DNA of 64,000 nt from contig NZ_CP043930.1 of NCBI RefSeq assembly GCF_009720525.1, positions 5,778,001 through 5,842,000 on the forward strand, given 5' to 3'. Of the stretch, positions 35,301-45,200 are shown in pieces (the stretch's first letter is position 1; the number at the start of each line of letters is the position of its first letter). Under the pieces are notes generated by a model. The model was not told where the DNA came from and made no database searches. It was given only the letters and a program-made list of their open reading frames with translations. This DNA comes from Gimesia benthica (GTDB lineage: Bacteria > Planctomycetota > Planctomycetia > Planctomycetales > Planctomycetaceae). A program made the position numbers and the translations under genes.

Positions 35301-38300
35301 CTGTATCCCGGTATGGGGGTCAGTACCTTCCGTATCGCCCAGGGATTTGATGGTGTCGGCAGCGGTTTCCAGTCCGGGGATTCCTTCCTGAACCAGATCA
35401 GCCTCCCGGGAACCATTTTCGGTGAGCTGTCCTACGGTTGGGATGCCTGGATTCCTGATGATGACAGCTTCCTCGTACCGAATACGAGAACATTCCTGAC
35501 GGCAGATATTTCTGTTGCCGTTCCCGACCCGACGACAGGTGCGATTACCGATCCGTTGATCATCTCCTTCACAGAAGATGTGAATGGCGTAGATATCAGC
35601 GATTTTGTCCTGTTGCGGGACAATTTGGCTGTAGCCCTGAATGCTTCCATGCTGACTCAGCTTACTTCCCGGACCTTTGCCCTGGATCTCAGTTCGGTAA
35701 CCGGAGTGCAAGGTGAATATCAACTGCAACTGGTCAACAACGGGACGATCACGGATGCTAAGTACATCAGTCCTGCTTCACCCATCACCGGCAATTCGCC
35801 CGCTAACTTCCTGATGTTCGGGGATGTTGAACGTTTCACCGTCGACACGACTGCTCCCACAGCAGACATCGTCGATGTTTCACCCGATCCGCGAAGCGAA
35901 GCGGCTGGCGAAGTCGTGATCAACTTTTCTGAGGATGTACAGGGAGTTGACCTGAGCGATTTCACCATCACTGTTGATGGGGGAACACCAATCAACCTGG
36001 CATCCACACCTGCTACATTGACGCAGGTTACCGGTAGCCAGTTCATTCTGGATATCAGCAAAGTGACCAGTCTGTCTGGAGACTATGTTTTAACCCTGAA
36101 TGCGGCAGGCTCATCCATTACCGACCTGGCTGGCAACGATCTGGCTGCCAACGCAAGTGACACCTGGCTGAACGATACGCTGTCTCCGATCGCTCAGTTT
36201 GTGAACGTCACAGATCCGGTGCCATCAGGGACCGATCCTGCTTTTGCTGTCACTCTGAATTTCTCAGAAGATGTAACCGGACTGGCCTTGTCCGATTTTA
36301 CACTGACTGATCCCGCTGGCAATGTAATCGATCTCTCGACCACTTCAGCGACTTTGGTTCCCGTGACCGCTTCGCAGTACAATATCGTGCTGGGAACGCT
36401 GGCTGATGACAACGGTATCTACACCCTGACGTATCACTCCGAAGGTTCTGCCGTTCAGGATATCGCCGGTAACGAAGCTTCCGGACCTGCTTCCGAGACC
36501 TGGCAGAAAGGTGTTGAAGTCATTGCTCCGACGGCTGGTATCCAGGACATTACTCCGGATCCACGTCCTTCCGGCTCTGCGGTAGGCGTCGTGACAATTA
36601 ACTTCTCAGAAGATGTGACCGGCGTCGATATCACCGACTTTGAACTGTTGCTCGACGATGGCAGCGGTCAGGTACCGATTTCATTAGCATCTCTGTCTGT
36701 GTCACAGATTAACGGTTCGACTTACCAGATCGATTTAAGTACCGTGACGACACAAGATGGGGATTACGTTCTGAATCTGCTGGCCGATGGTACAATTGAG
36801 GACCTGGCTGGTAATAAATTTACCGCTGTTGCTTCCGACAGCTGGCGTACCGGCGGTATTGGACCGGTTGCAACCATCGAAGATCTCCCGCCGATTCTGG
36901 TTACTAATGCCGGGGTGGTGACAGTCACCTTCGATGAAGCGGTTACCGGTGTTGATATCTCCGATTTCAGCCTGAAACTGGATGGACAGGAAGTCTCGCT
37001 GGCCGGTCTGACCGTCACTCCAGTGAGCGGCAGCCAGTACCAGATTGACCTCAGCTCGGTGACTGGAATTTACGGTAATTACACACTGACCCTGGTTGCT
37101 GAAGGTTCCAATATTCGCAGCTTCACCACACTCGATCCGATGCTGGATAACGCATCGGAATCGTGGATTGCCAGCGATACTATTGATCTGACAGGTGGAA
37201 CTCCCGTCTTTACTGACGGAGTTGATTCCGTCGCTGGTGACGGGATCGTGGGTGATGGTACCACAGGTACCCAGACACTGCGTGCAGCCATTCAGGAAGC
37301 GAATGCCCTGGCTGGTTCAAACGTCATCGAACTGGCAGCTGGTACTTATGTACTGAGCATCGCTGGTTTTGACGAAGATCTGTCAGCGACCGGCGACCTC
37401 GACATCCGGGACAACCTGACTATTCGCGGTCAGGGAGTTGGAGTCACTGTGATCGATGCAGGAGCCCTGGATCGTATCTTCCAGGTATTCGCCGGCGTCA
37501 CGCTGAACCTCGAAAATCTGACAATCACGAACGGTGCATTGACCGGTAGTGCCGACGGTGCTGGTATCCGCAACAGTGGTACAACAACGCTGTCTCATGT
37601 TGAAGTAACCGGAAACGTCTCTGAAGACAGTGCCGGCGGTATCAACAATACCGGGGTGATGATCATCGTCGACAGTACGATTTCAAATAACAGTGCCGGC
37701 GGTAGCGGTGGTGGTATCCGCAATACCGGTTCACTGCAGATTTCTCGCAGTACCCTGTATGGAAACACCACAGAACGTGATGGTGGTGCCCTCTTCAATG
37801 CGGCAGCCGGTGATGTAGAGCTCTCTAACAGCACATTCTCAGGCAACCAGGCTGACCGCAGCGGTGGTGCAATTCGTAACACCGCAACATTGAGTGCCGT
37901 GAATAACACGATGACTCAAAACGATGCAGGAACCACTGGTGGTGCAATCTCGAATACCGGAACTGCAATTATGCAGAACGATCTGATTCTGGACAACACC
38001 GCTGCCAGTGATGCCGACCTGCAGGGTGCTTATAACAGCCTGGGTGGAAACCTGGTCGGTGTGGTCGGAACTGCGACCGGACTGGGAGCCTTGGACATCC
38101 AGGGTGTCATTGATCTGACGGTCGTGCTGGATTCCAATCTGGCCGATAACGGCGGACCGACTCTGACCCATGCCCTGTTGCTGGGAAGTGTCGCCATCAA
38201 TGCAGGTATCAACACAGACGTCGATGCCCTGGAACAGCGTGGTTCACAGCGGGTGCTGGGATCAGCCGTAGACATCGGTGCTGTTGAATTCGGAACCTTC

Positions 38301-39188
38301 TTCGTTAACAGCGATCTGGATACCGTCGATGCCAACCTTGGTGATGGTATCGCCGCGGATGCAGACGGGAATATCACCCTGCGTGCAGCGATCATGGAAG
38401 CCAACGCTCTGGCAGGTGACTCACTGATCATTCTGGGGTCCGGAACCTACGCTCTGACGCTGACAGGTGCTGGTGAAAACAATGCCTTTACAGGTGACCT
38501 GGACGTAACCGATACCAGTGGTTCATTGACCATCCTGGGATCTGGCAGCGGACAGACTATTATTGACGCTACCGGGCTGGACGATCGAGTCTTCGATGTC
38601 TTCAGCGGTGCCGATCTGACATTGCAGGGATTGACTGTGACCGGCGGTAATGCTGTCGGAACCAGCGGTGGTGGTATTCGCAACATTGGTACCCTCTCGC
38701 TCGTGAATACTTCTGTCGAAGGTAACACCGCTGAACTCAACGGTGGTGGTATCCTCAACGGAGAACTGGGACAGCAGGGGACTTTGAATCTCTCCAACAG
38801 TCAGGTCTCGGGTAACAGCGCCGTTGACGGTGGTGGTATCTACAACAACGACCAGTCACAGGTCACGATTGTCGATTCTGCAATAACCGGCAACACAGCC
38901 AGTGGCGATGGTGCCGGTCTTTACAATGACCTGCAGGCCACAATTGGAATTACCCGTAGTGATATCTCCGGTAACACAGCAACGCTGGACGGTGGTGGTA
39001 TCTACAACAACGATCTGGCCAGCCTGACCATTAATGATAGTAAGGTCAATAACAATACGGCTAACCAGGGTGGTGGTATCTTCAATGAAGAGGCAGCATC
39101 GCTGACCATCTCCCGGACAACTGTTTCCGGAAACACGACCACTCTGGGGGGGGCGGTATCTACAACGATGGTGGTATCGCAACTCTGA
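29322..39188 (+). CDS. Giant multidomain surface protein, N-terminal fragment (frameshift at G8 tract)
   Basis: The product is 3,288 residues; the ATG follows GGGAGA. It is continuous with the frame at 39260-46777 if one G is added to the G8 run at 39146-39153, giving about 5,800 residues. The N-terminus carries RRVAIEQLEDRTLLTS near residue 50, a planctomycete surface-protein motif of the LEPR-XLL type. About 60-370 is parallel beta-helix (GNTISSNSGHGIVF). About 388-1150 holds seven tandem GGTFTLTFQG-type modules. About 1160-1750 is more beta-helix (RDGIQIAAHLDRIQGNVKIA). About 2060-2620 contains four or five Ig-like modules (VTINFSEDVTGVDITDFEL). From about 2630 there are repeats starting TLRAAIQEANALAGSN (CSLREA/choice-of-anchor Q type) with GGGIYN turns. 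The last 11 residues after the G run (VSTTMVVSQL) are out-of-frame. It is secreted or surface-bound, likely an adhesin or matrix protein. Confidence 0.85.
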   Translation: MLLTSWVESMRVAFEKSRKATLNPRRRLQLRSGPSMARQRIQRRVAIEQLEDRTLLTSLIINQITPGLGVTLNNSVLDPDADGISNYDTILFEGLNIDASTGSAVSIDLDNLTFAEPFQVLFDNVSINADAGVGIDIELSNLLADTIAIDSSTITGGLGNAFNLDLTNVILNEFNIIDSGLTSQAGAGVTVAMSASTLEETSLRRSTIDGVSIDVADGSVLRHTTMADNTIAGTSGNDGVNVNIVDSIAEELRLTNNNNIQGVHINVDDTAAGGAALLTELFIKTNQISGNTAGDGIRLDLNNVDQFVSITGNTISSNSGHGIVFDQTDGDLSGDISGNSISANTGHGIYFTPSTTNPVPTGDGAPGVPAYAGIPGATDKIDFSSARNEVQLITFSGVPTGGTFTLSYTGGDGITETTAGILPTATASQVKLAMVNAFSGIHFDDVLVNGNFQDGYEVEFVNATGGQNQNLLTVDASGFNSTPASVSVTQDTSGNVSEVQNLEITGTPAFGTFQLNFLGSSVVLPYTSLNAADLQTQLNLIALTFDDGNGNMPFQDNPIQVDPTATGFDIIFLDGRSMHDLNVPQITVDTSGLNLFVNVAQGPAELNPNKPVDQIITFQDVDGNIITPSGGSFTLTFQGETTNAIAIDANPATMIANIDAALEALFSSTNITGTVGDFIVSGDFATGFTVEFNEYQHLGMLGFNDPTFGSFQLTFLGQNVTLPYTDSIPSAAGALNIQNALNGIANAQSYGGSPVSVVVSGNGYDIIFLDSGTLANVDIGQIATNADRMRFDIIMSNLIQGNASTNEQQTLEFQNSQGVFPFNFAGNGVDITNPPTGAAFTLTFQGEETGGIVIDTDPAVTAANIDAALEALSIATSGDDFDVTGDYVNGFTIEFQGDFENANVPLIVANVYPLDVVPSTSVGNFNLTTINPMTGDPAALLPNVSIAATTTTQGIGLNEIQTISIPNPPGGGTFTLDTVNSTNGPVVLDFDATAADVQAALESLDAVGAGNVLVTGSALTGGFTVEFIGDFRAESPGDTILIDDSGILIVVPEVTTIAEGTTINEVQEISVDATPTAGDFTLTFDGATTGPIAYNADAAAIIAALVALPTLNPGDVLVRGTADTGFEIEFVGSLATINTPQVIVDATNLTGAEMTVKTTSVGGYLRGIRGNLITGNTGAGIEIDLEMYTSFYGEIVGNTINSNETQGINLVAADPTILKSVDFSLTVDGNSMDNNRGAGVAVSMQDTATGDVSITGNTITSTRNDANSSTPFAGDAIYIDLIGTDVSFEAFNQLRDLTIDGNFLGTDANNTGGLGNIGHGIGIHIEESTIIDRTEISNNVITNNSGDGVNFHREDDARVGRAVIDPIVGEERAVMIHDNTITGNSDGVDILAQNGNLTTTDFEIKDNTISSNSRDGVSLHAEADATLYVDIINNEINSNNLNGIESTTRTTSYFGTDRRDVSGTWIQNTLSNNGNHGVRISGRIGNRNMLFIGLDGVDPVTGEDRGNVIEGNSRDGIQIAAHLDRIQGNVKIANNSILSNATGGIELLGEGLNSAIDENLIAFNTGKGVDINSNGQTVFMRNNIITENTADGLEILAANSISHSENNVFWNIALGGSVRTSVTAIGNFIDNNGGRGVDLQTEGQADSDVIFGDGTETGANRIVSNALEGFYVVTTASQGQDQDANSTAALDATGSVENSHADMVLNINTNYIQDNGVSSGFSSNGLILRIGTMAGEHSDFRGHDPGTDEGTGAEGSDEFFDFGDGRSNVSVTNNEFEGNFGEDVYIESFTSTVDPNTTTDNWDINATPPFRVTSSYQGDPLARLNLVFEGNTGNGLDVTNVGGFYNNSEPVFKSRLNNGAPAPNPDGPFNSATRRRNAQRVGSRTNLAPFSGPNEAPTAVGTVATAFLTSAGGPIQVTTTTAHGLTSGSVVEITGVFSNEVDGFYRDMSPVNGVFFIDVVDAFNFTLRSTEGAILGDVISNFGTWSFNDTGAFLYPGMGVSTFRIAQGFDGVGSGFQSGDSFLNQISLPGTIFGELSYGWDAWIPDDDSFLVPNTRTFLTADISVAVPDPTTGAITDPLIISFTEDVNGVDISDFVLLRDNLAVALNASMLTQLTSRTFALDLSSVTGVQGEYQLQLVNNGTITDAKYISPASPITGNSPANFLMFGDVERFTVDTTAPTADIVDVSPDPRSEAAGEVVINFSEDVQGVDLSDFTITVDGGTPINLASTPATLTQVTGSQFILDISKVTSLSGDYVLTLNAAGSSITDLAGNDLAANASDTWLNDTLSPIAQFVNVTDPVPSGTDPAFAVTLNFSEDVTGLALSDFTLTDPAGNVIDLSTTSATLVPVTASQYNIVLGTLADDNGIYTLTYHSEGSAVQDIAGNEASGPASETWQKGVEVIAPTAGIQDITPDPRPSGSAVGVVTINFSEDVTGVDITDFELLLDDGSGQVPISLASLSVSQINGSTYQIDLSTVTTQDGDYVLNLLADGTIEDLAGNKFTAVASDSWRTGGIGPVATIEDLPPILVTNAGVVTVTFDEAVTGVDISDFSLKLDGQEVSLAGLTVTPVSGSQYQIDLSSVTGIYGNYTLTLVAEGSNIRSFTTLDPMLDNASESWIASDTIDLTGGTPVFTDGVDSVAGDGIVGDGTTGTQTLRAAIQEANALAGSNVIELAAGTYVLSIAGFDEDLSATGDLDIRDNLTIRGQGVGVTVIDAGALDRIFQVFAGVTLNLENLTITNGALTGSADGAGIRNSGTTTLSHVEVTGNVSEDSAGGINNTGVMIIVDSTISNNSAGGSGGGIRNTGSLQISRSTLYGNTTERDGGALFNAAAGDVELSNSTFSGNQADRSGGAIRNTATLSAVNNTMTQNDAGTTGGAISNTGTAIMQNDLILDNTAASDADLQGAYNSLGGNLVGVVGTATGLGALDIQGVIDLTVVLDSNLADNGGPTLTHALLLGSVAINAGINTDVDALEQRGSQRVLGSAVDIGAVEFGTFFVNSDLDTVDANLGDGIAADADGNITLRAAIMEANALAGDSLIILGSGTYALTLTGAGENNAFTGDLDVTDTSGSLTILGSGSGQTIIDATGLDDRVFDVFSGADLTLQGLTVTGGNAVGTSGGGIRNIGTLSLVNTSVEGNTAELNGGGILNGELGQQGTLNLSNSQVSGNSAVDGGGIYNNDQSQVTIVDSAITGNTASGDGAGLYNDLQATIGITRSDISGNTATLDGGGIYNNDLASLTINDSKVNNNTANQGGGIFNEEAASLTISRTTVSGNTTTLGGAVSTTMVVSQL
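30484..32780 (+). repeat. Seven tandem ~90-residue protein modules (GGTFTLTFQG type)
   Basis: Within the giant gene, seven copies begin near 30484, 30810, 31160, 31430, 31740, 32190 and 32512. Five follow the scheme N-E-x-Q...TGGTFTLTFxG...xAAxIxAALEAL...GFxVEF (for example PTGAAFTLTFQGEETGG). Copies two and four form a variant with FGTFQLNFLGSSVVLPY and FGSFQLTFLGQNVTLPY. The copies are diverged at DNA level, so the array is old. Confidence 0.75.
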
Positions 39189-39259
39189 CAGATGTCTCAA
39201 TCCTGACGAATACCGCTCACCTTGACGGGGGTGGTCTGTATAATGCGACCGCTGGCGAA

Positions 39260-42200
39260 GTGACGATTACAGATGGTTTCTTCGATGATAACTCGGCCGA
39301 TCGTGATGGTGGTGCGATTGCCAACTTTGGTGTCTCCCTGATCCTGAGCGGTACGACCGTTCGCGACAGTGAAGCCCAGCAGTTTGGTGGCGGTCTCTAT
39401 AACGATCAGGAAGAAGGAACCGTTTCGATCAGCCAGAGCTCCTTCATTAACAACGTCGCCGTTTCCGGTGCTGGGATCTACAACCAGGAACTGGGGGTCA
39501 TCAATCTGGATCTCTCAGATGTCCTGCAGAACACTGCCAGCAGCGACGGTGGTGGTATCTATAATACCTCCAGTGCCATTATTAACGTTCAACGGACAAC
39601 CGTTGACGGAAACCGTGCTCTGAATGGGGCCGGTATCTTTAACGATGATGTTGCCCAGCTGAATCTGTTCGACAGCACCATTTCCAACAACATTGCTGTC
39701 GGTGATGGCGGTGGTCTGTATAACAACTCTTTTGAAGCGTCCAGCGTTGTGAATGCCACGATTTCAGGCAACGAAGCTGGTAACAATGGTGGCGGTATCT
39801 TCAACAGTGATGAAGGTAGTATCGAAGTCACCAACGCGACGATCTTCAATAACTCCTCTATCGCCGGTGGTGGTATCTTCAATGCCCTTGATGGTTATGT
39901 GACTGTGGCTAATACCATCGTTGCCGGTAATTCGACAACTTCACCCGGTCCAGATGTGACCGGCGATTTTGATTCACGGGGTAACAACCTGATTGGTGTC
40001 GGCGGTATTTCAACCGGCTTCACCGACGGAGTTAACGGTGATATTGTGGGTACCTTCGCGACTCCGGTCAGCCCGGGACTGGGAGCACTGCAGGATAACG
40101 GTGGTGCCACCTTTACTCACGAGCTGCTCGGCGGAAGTCTGGCCCGCGATGCAGGTAATAACTTCTACGCTCCCACCGACGATCAGCGGGGCTTCGCCCG
40201 CCTGTTTGACGGGGACGGCAATGGTTCACTCATCGTGGACATCGGAGCTTTCGAGTCTGGTTACATTGTAACCGGCTTCGGAGACTCGGTAGATGCGAAC
40301 CCCGGCGATGGCGTGAGCGTCGATGTCAACGGACAGAGTACTCTGCGGGCAGCTATTATTGAATCCAACACGCGTGCTGGTGCTGACACGATTCTGTTGG
40401 GAACCGGAGTCTATACCCTCTCGCTGTTCGGTCTGGGTGAAGACAGCGCCTACTGGGGTGACCTGGATATTACCGATGACCTGACCATCATTGGTGCCGG
40501 TTCCGGTAAAACTGTGATTGATGCAGATTACCTGGATCGAATCTTCGAGATCTTCGCAGGTGTCAGCGTTTCGATTCGCGGGGTCACGCTCGTAAATGGA
40601 GATGTCACCCGGGTCGAAGACGGAGGTGCCATCCTGAACTTCGGTAATCTGACTCTAGAAGATGTCGAAATTAAGGACAGCCTGGCGAACCGTGGTGGAG
40701 CACTGTTCAACAATGGTAGCGTGATCATGACAGACAGCTACTTCCACAACAACACTGCGATCGCCGATGGTGGTGCCATCTTTAACAACGATCCCGGTAC
40801 CATCAGTATCGACTTGAGTGAGATTTCTTTCAACGATGCTGAAAACGGTGGTGGTATCTACAACTCCACAGGGGGTACCCTGCAGGTAAATGACACGACG
40901 ATCGACAGCAATACTGCAACGGTCGCCGGTGGTGGTGTCTTCGTTTCGGATCAGGCTTCTGTGGGGAATGGCGAAGGTGGTGACGGAGTAAATGTGCCAG
41001 CCGTCAACAATGGAATCGTAGGATCTGATCCAGATCAGGAACCTGACGGAGATTATCCGGTCTATAATGATGGATATGTGGAAACTGTTCTTCCTAACTA
41101 CGATTATGGTGATGCAGAAACTGCTGTCTTGAGCGAAGTTCCTCCGTTCCCCGTTGCGGATACATTTAATCTGAGTTCGCTGCCCGGGGCCAGTCATACG
41201 ATTTATCTCGATTTCAATGGCCACACAACAACGGGAACCCAGTGGAATTCCGCATTTGGTACCATTGTCACACCTGCTTATGACACTGATGGCGACACCA
41301 GTACATTCAGCCTGGCTGAAATCGAAGTGATTCAGCGTACCTGGCTGCGGGTTGTCGAGGACTTCGCGCCGTTCAATGTCAATGTGACGACTGCGGAACC
41401 ACCCGTCAGCGACCTGATCAGAACCGATGCTTCCGATACCCGCTGGGGTATCCGTGTTGTGATTGGTGCGAACACCTGGTACAGCAATGCCGGGGGCGTG
41501 GCTTATGTTGGTTCCTTCAACGACAACGTCGATACTCCAACTTATGTGTTTAACACAGGTCTGATTGGTGTTTCCGAGGCTGTCAGCCACGAAGTCGGAC
41601 ACACCCTCGGGTTGGTTCACGATGGTACATCAACCCTGGAGTACTACGATGGTCATGGCAGCGGTGCAAACGGCTGGGCTCCGATCATGGGCGTTGGTTA
41701 TTACCAGAACCTGGTTCAGTGGAGTCAGGGTGAGTACAACGATGCCAACAACAACGAAGACGACCTGAGTATCATTACAACTCAGAATGGATTTGGTTAC
41801 CGGGCCGATGATCACGCCAGCACGATTGGTTTTGCGTCTGTGATCGTCAATGGTTCCGCTTCCGGTATCGTCGAGCGAAACACCGATGTGGACTATTTCC
41901 AGTTCTCAACCACGGGTGGCGATGTCACCATCGATCCATTCTTCGAGAGCCCCAACCTGGATATTCTTGCCACCCTGTATGATTCCAGTGGAACTCAAAT
42001 TGCAACGAGTAACCCCATTGGTGCTCTGAATGCCTCATTCACCGGACTGGCTGCAGGCACCTACTACGTCTCTATCGAAGGGACAGGTGAAGGTGACGTA
42101 CTGGGAACAGGTTACTCAGATTACGGTAGCCTGGGACAGTACACAATTTCTGTGACTGGCCAGCCTCAAATTGTGGAAGCCGGCGATGTGTCGATTTCCA

Positions 42201-45200
42201 ACAGCACGATTTCCAACAACTTTGCCGGAACTCGTGGTGGTGGCGTGCTGAATGAAGATACCATCGAACTGTCCAACGTGACGATTTCCGGAAACGAAGC
42301 CGGTAAAGAAGGGGGTGGTATCCACAATACTGGTGAACTCACCATCAACAATACCACCATCTACAACAACACGACTGAAGGTTCAGGTGGTGGTATTTAC
42401 TCTGTTGCTACTACCGCTTCCGTGGAAGTGAAAAACACAATCATCGCCGGAAACGATTCGCTGGTGAGCGGAGACGACGTTGAGGGTACCTTCACCTCTC
42501 AGGGACACAACCTGATTGGTACCCGCGGTACTTCAGTCGGCTTTATCAACGGATTCAACGATGATATTGTCGGTTCGAACGCACAACACATCGATCCGTT
42601 CCTGAGTCCGCTGCAGGACAATGGCGGCCCCACATTCACCCACGCTCTACTGCCAGGCAGTCTGGCCATTGATGCGGGTGATAACACTGACGGTGTGACT
42701 ATCGATCAGCGTGGTGCTCTGCGTCCGACAGACACAACCAGCGATATCGGTGCTTTCGAAATCGTCACCCCGACGATCAGCATCACTGATGTCAGTCAGG
42801 TTGAAACGAACGCTGGCACCACTGAGTTTGAATTTGTGGTCTCGCTGTCGAATGCAAACGTGGACGAAGTGACTGTTGACTTCGAAACATCCAACGGCAC
42901 CGCAGTCGCCGGTATTGACTATGCCTTTACGACCGGAAGAGTCACATTCTCTGCTGGAGAAACGACCCAGGTTGTCCGGGTGCTTGTGAATGGTGATACA
43001 CTTGTCGAAGATCACGAAACCTTCTTCGTCAATCTCTTCAATGCCCAGGGGGCAGCGATTGCAGATGACCAGGGACTGGGGACGATCCTGAACGATGAGG
43101 CATCTATCTCGATCGACGACGTCTCCCTGGAAGAAGGTCCGGTTGGAACGACAACCAACTTCAACTTCACCGTTTCGCTGTTGACACCTGTTGCCGGTGT
43201 AGTAACGGTCGATCTGGAAACGGCTGACATCTCCGCAACCCTGGCAGATTCGGACTATGTCCAGCTTCTGCCACAGACGATCACATTCGATCCGGGAGAA
43301 ACCGAAAAGACAATTACGGTTGTCGTAAATGGTGACACCGCGATTGAAGCAGATGAAACCTTCGGTGTGAATCTGTCGAATGCCAGCAGTAATGCTACCA
43401 TCGCTGATGCGACCGGTATCGGGACCATCGAAAATGATGACTTTGCCCTGCTGTCAATCAGTGACGTCACCTTGACGGAAGACTACGACGGAGGAGCAAC
43501 GACCATATTCACATTTACTGTGACGGTGTCGCAGGCGACCAGTGCCGATGTTACTTTTGACATCACAACTGTCGACGGAACAGCTCTGGCTGGTAGTGAC
43601 TATGTGGCCAATGCCATTAACGGTCTGGTGATTCCGGCTGGTATGACTGAAGTGACATTCGATGTCGTTGTGAATAACGATGCTCTGACCGAGCCTAATG
43701 AATACTTCACGGTTGAAATCGATGATACCTTTAATCCTCCGTTGAACGCGAATGTTCTGGATGGGGTTGGTGTTGGTACTATCGTAGACAACGGGATCGT
43801 AGTCGACACGACAGACGATATCGTCGATCCTGGTGATGGTCTGACCTCGCTGCGTGAAGCCATCAATACTGCCAATGCGTCACCAGGTGTTGATAACATT
43901 ATCCTCCTGCCGGGAATTTACGATATCTCAATCGCAGGGGCTGGTGAAAACAATAATGCCACCGGTGACTTCGATATTTCTGAATCAGTGAATATCTTCG
44001 GTCAGGGATCGGGTACCACAATCATTGATGCCCATCAGCTGGATCGCATCTTCGAAACTTCGGGTGGAGTCACTCTGAACCTGTCCAATATGGAACTGCG
44101 AAACGGTGATGCCGATGATGGTGGTGCACTCCTGGCTCAGGGGCCAACCACACTGAATCAGATCATCTTCCGTGACAACAACTCGGACTTCCTGGGTGGT
44201 GCAATCGTGAGTGCCTCCAGCCTGGATATCTCCGATGCCTTGTTTATCAACAACCATGCTGGATTCCAGGGTGGTGCGATCTATCAGTATACGAATACGG
44301 CAACTGTGTCTCGCACAACCTTCGAAGCTAATACATCCGATGCTCGTGCGGGGGCTGTCTATGTTGCCTCCGGTGCCACATTCGATGTATCACAGTCTCT
44401 GTTCTACATGAACGAGTCCGGCAGTCGTGGTGGTGCGATCTTTAATGAAGGGACTGTTATTTCAACCAACACGACCTTCTCGGCCAACCATTCCGGTTCA
44501 CGTGGTGGTGCGATCCTGAACGAGGGAACTCTGACAGTCGTAAACAACACGCTGACCGATAATACGGCTGACCAGACCGGTGGTGGTATATCCAACAGTG
44601 CCGGCGGTTTTGTGACCCTGGTTAACACAATCGTCGCTGGTAACAGTGGAGCACAGGGGAATCCCGATCTGGGCGGTGTCTACGACTCTGCCACCAGCTT
44701 CAATAACCTGGTCGGCGACATTGGAGGAGCCACTGGACTGACCGATGCTGTGAATGGAAACATTATCGGTTCACTGCTCTCACCCGTTGATCCTAAGCTG
44801 GGAATCCTGCTGGATAATGGTGGTCCTACCCGGACTCACACACTGCTGTTCGGCAGTGCGGCGATTGACGCCGGTCGAAACAATGGTGCCCCACTGGTCG
44901 ATCAGCGTGGCGAACTCCGTCCAGTCGATGGCGACAATGATTCCGTTGCGATTACCGACATCGGTGCCGTCGAACTGAAAGATCCACCAGCAGCTCCGCT
45001 GTTCGGTTCAGGTGGTGATTCAAGCGTTGTTGACGAACAGACCAACATTCAGATTTCGGTTGTCAAAGACCGGACCGTCGTCTCCAGTAACGGACATACC
45101 TTTGCCCTGCCGGGCAATGCTGACTGGCTCGATGAATGGGATTCATTCTGGGTTGAAGTCTGGGTCGATACTGCCAGTGGCTTCGGAATCTCCGATGTGC

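Noticed and set aside
37560-39900. Recurrent GGTGGTGGTATC-type DNA words that look like a direct-repeat array
   Set aside because: They encode the GGGIYN turn of the protein repeats with irregular spacing, so they are not a CRISPR array or separate DNA element.
40655-41620. 321-codon minus-strand frame over the giant gene, including the metzincin region
   Set aside because: The opposite strand carries the conserved metzincin motif and repeats; this frame has none.
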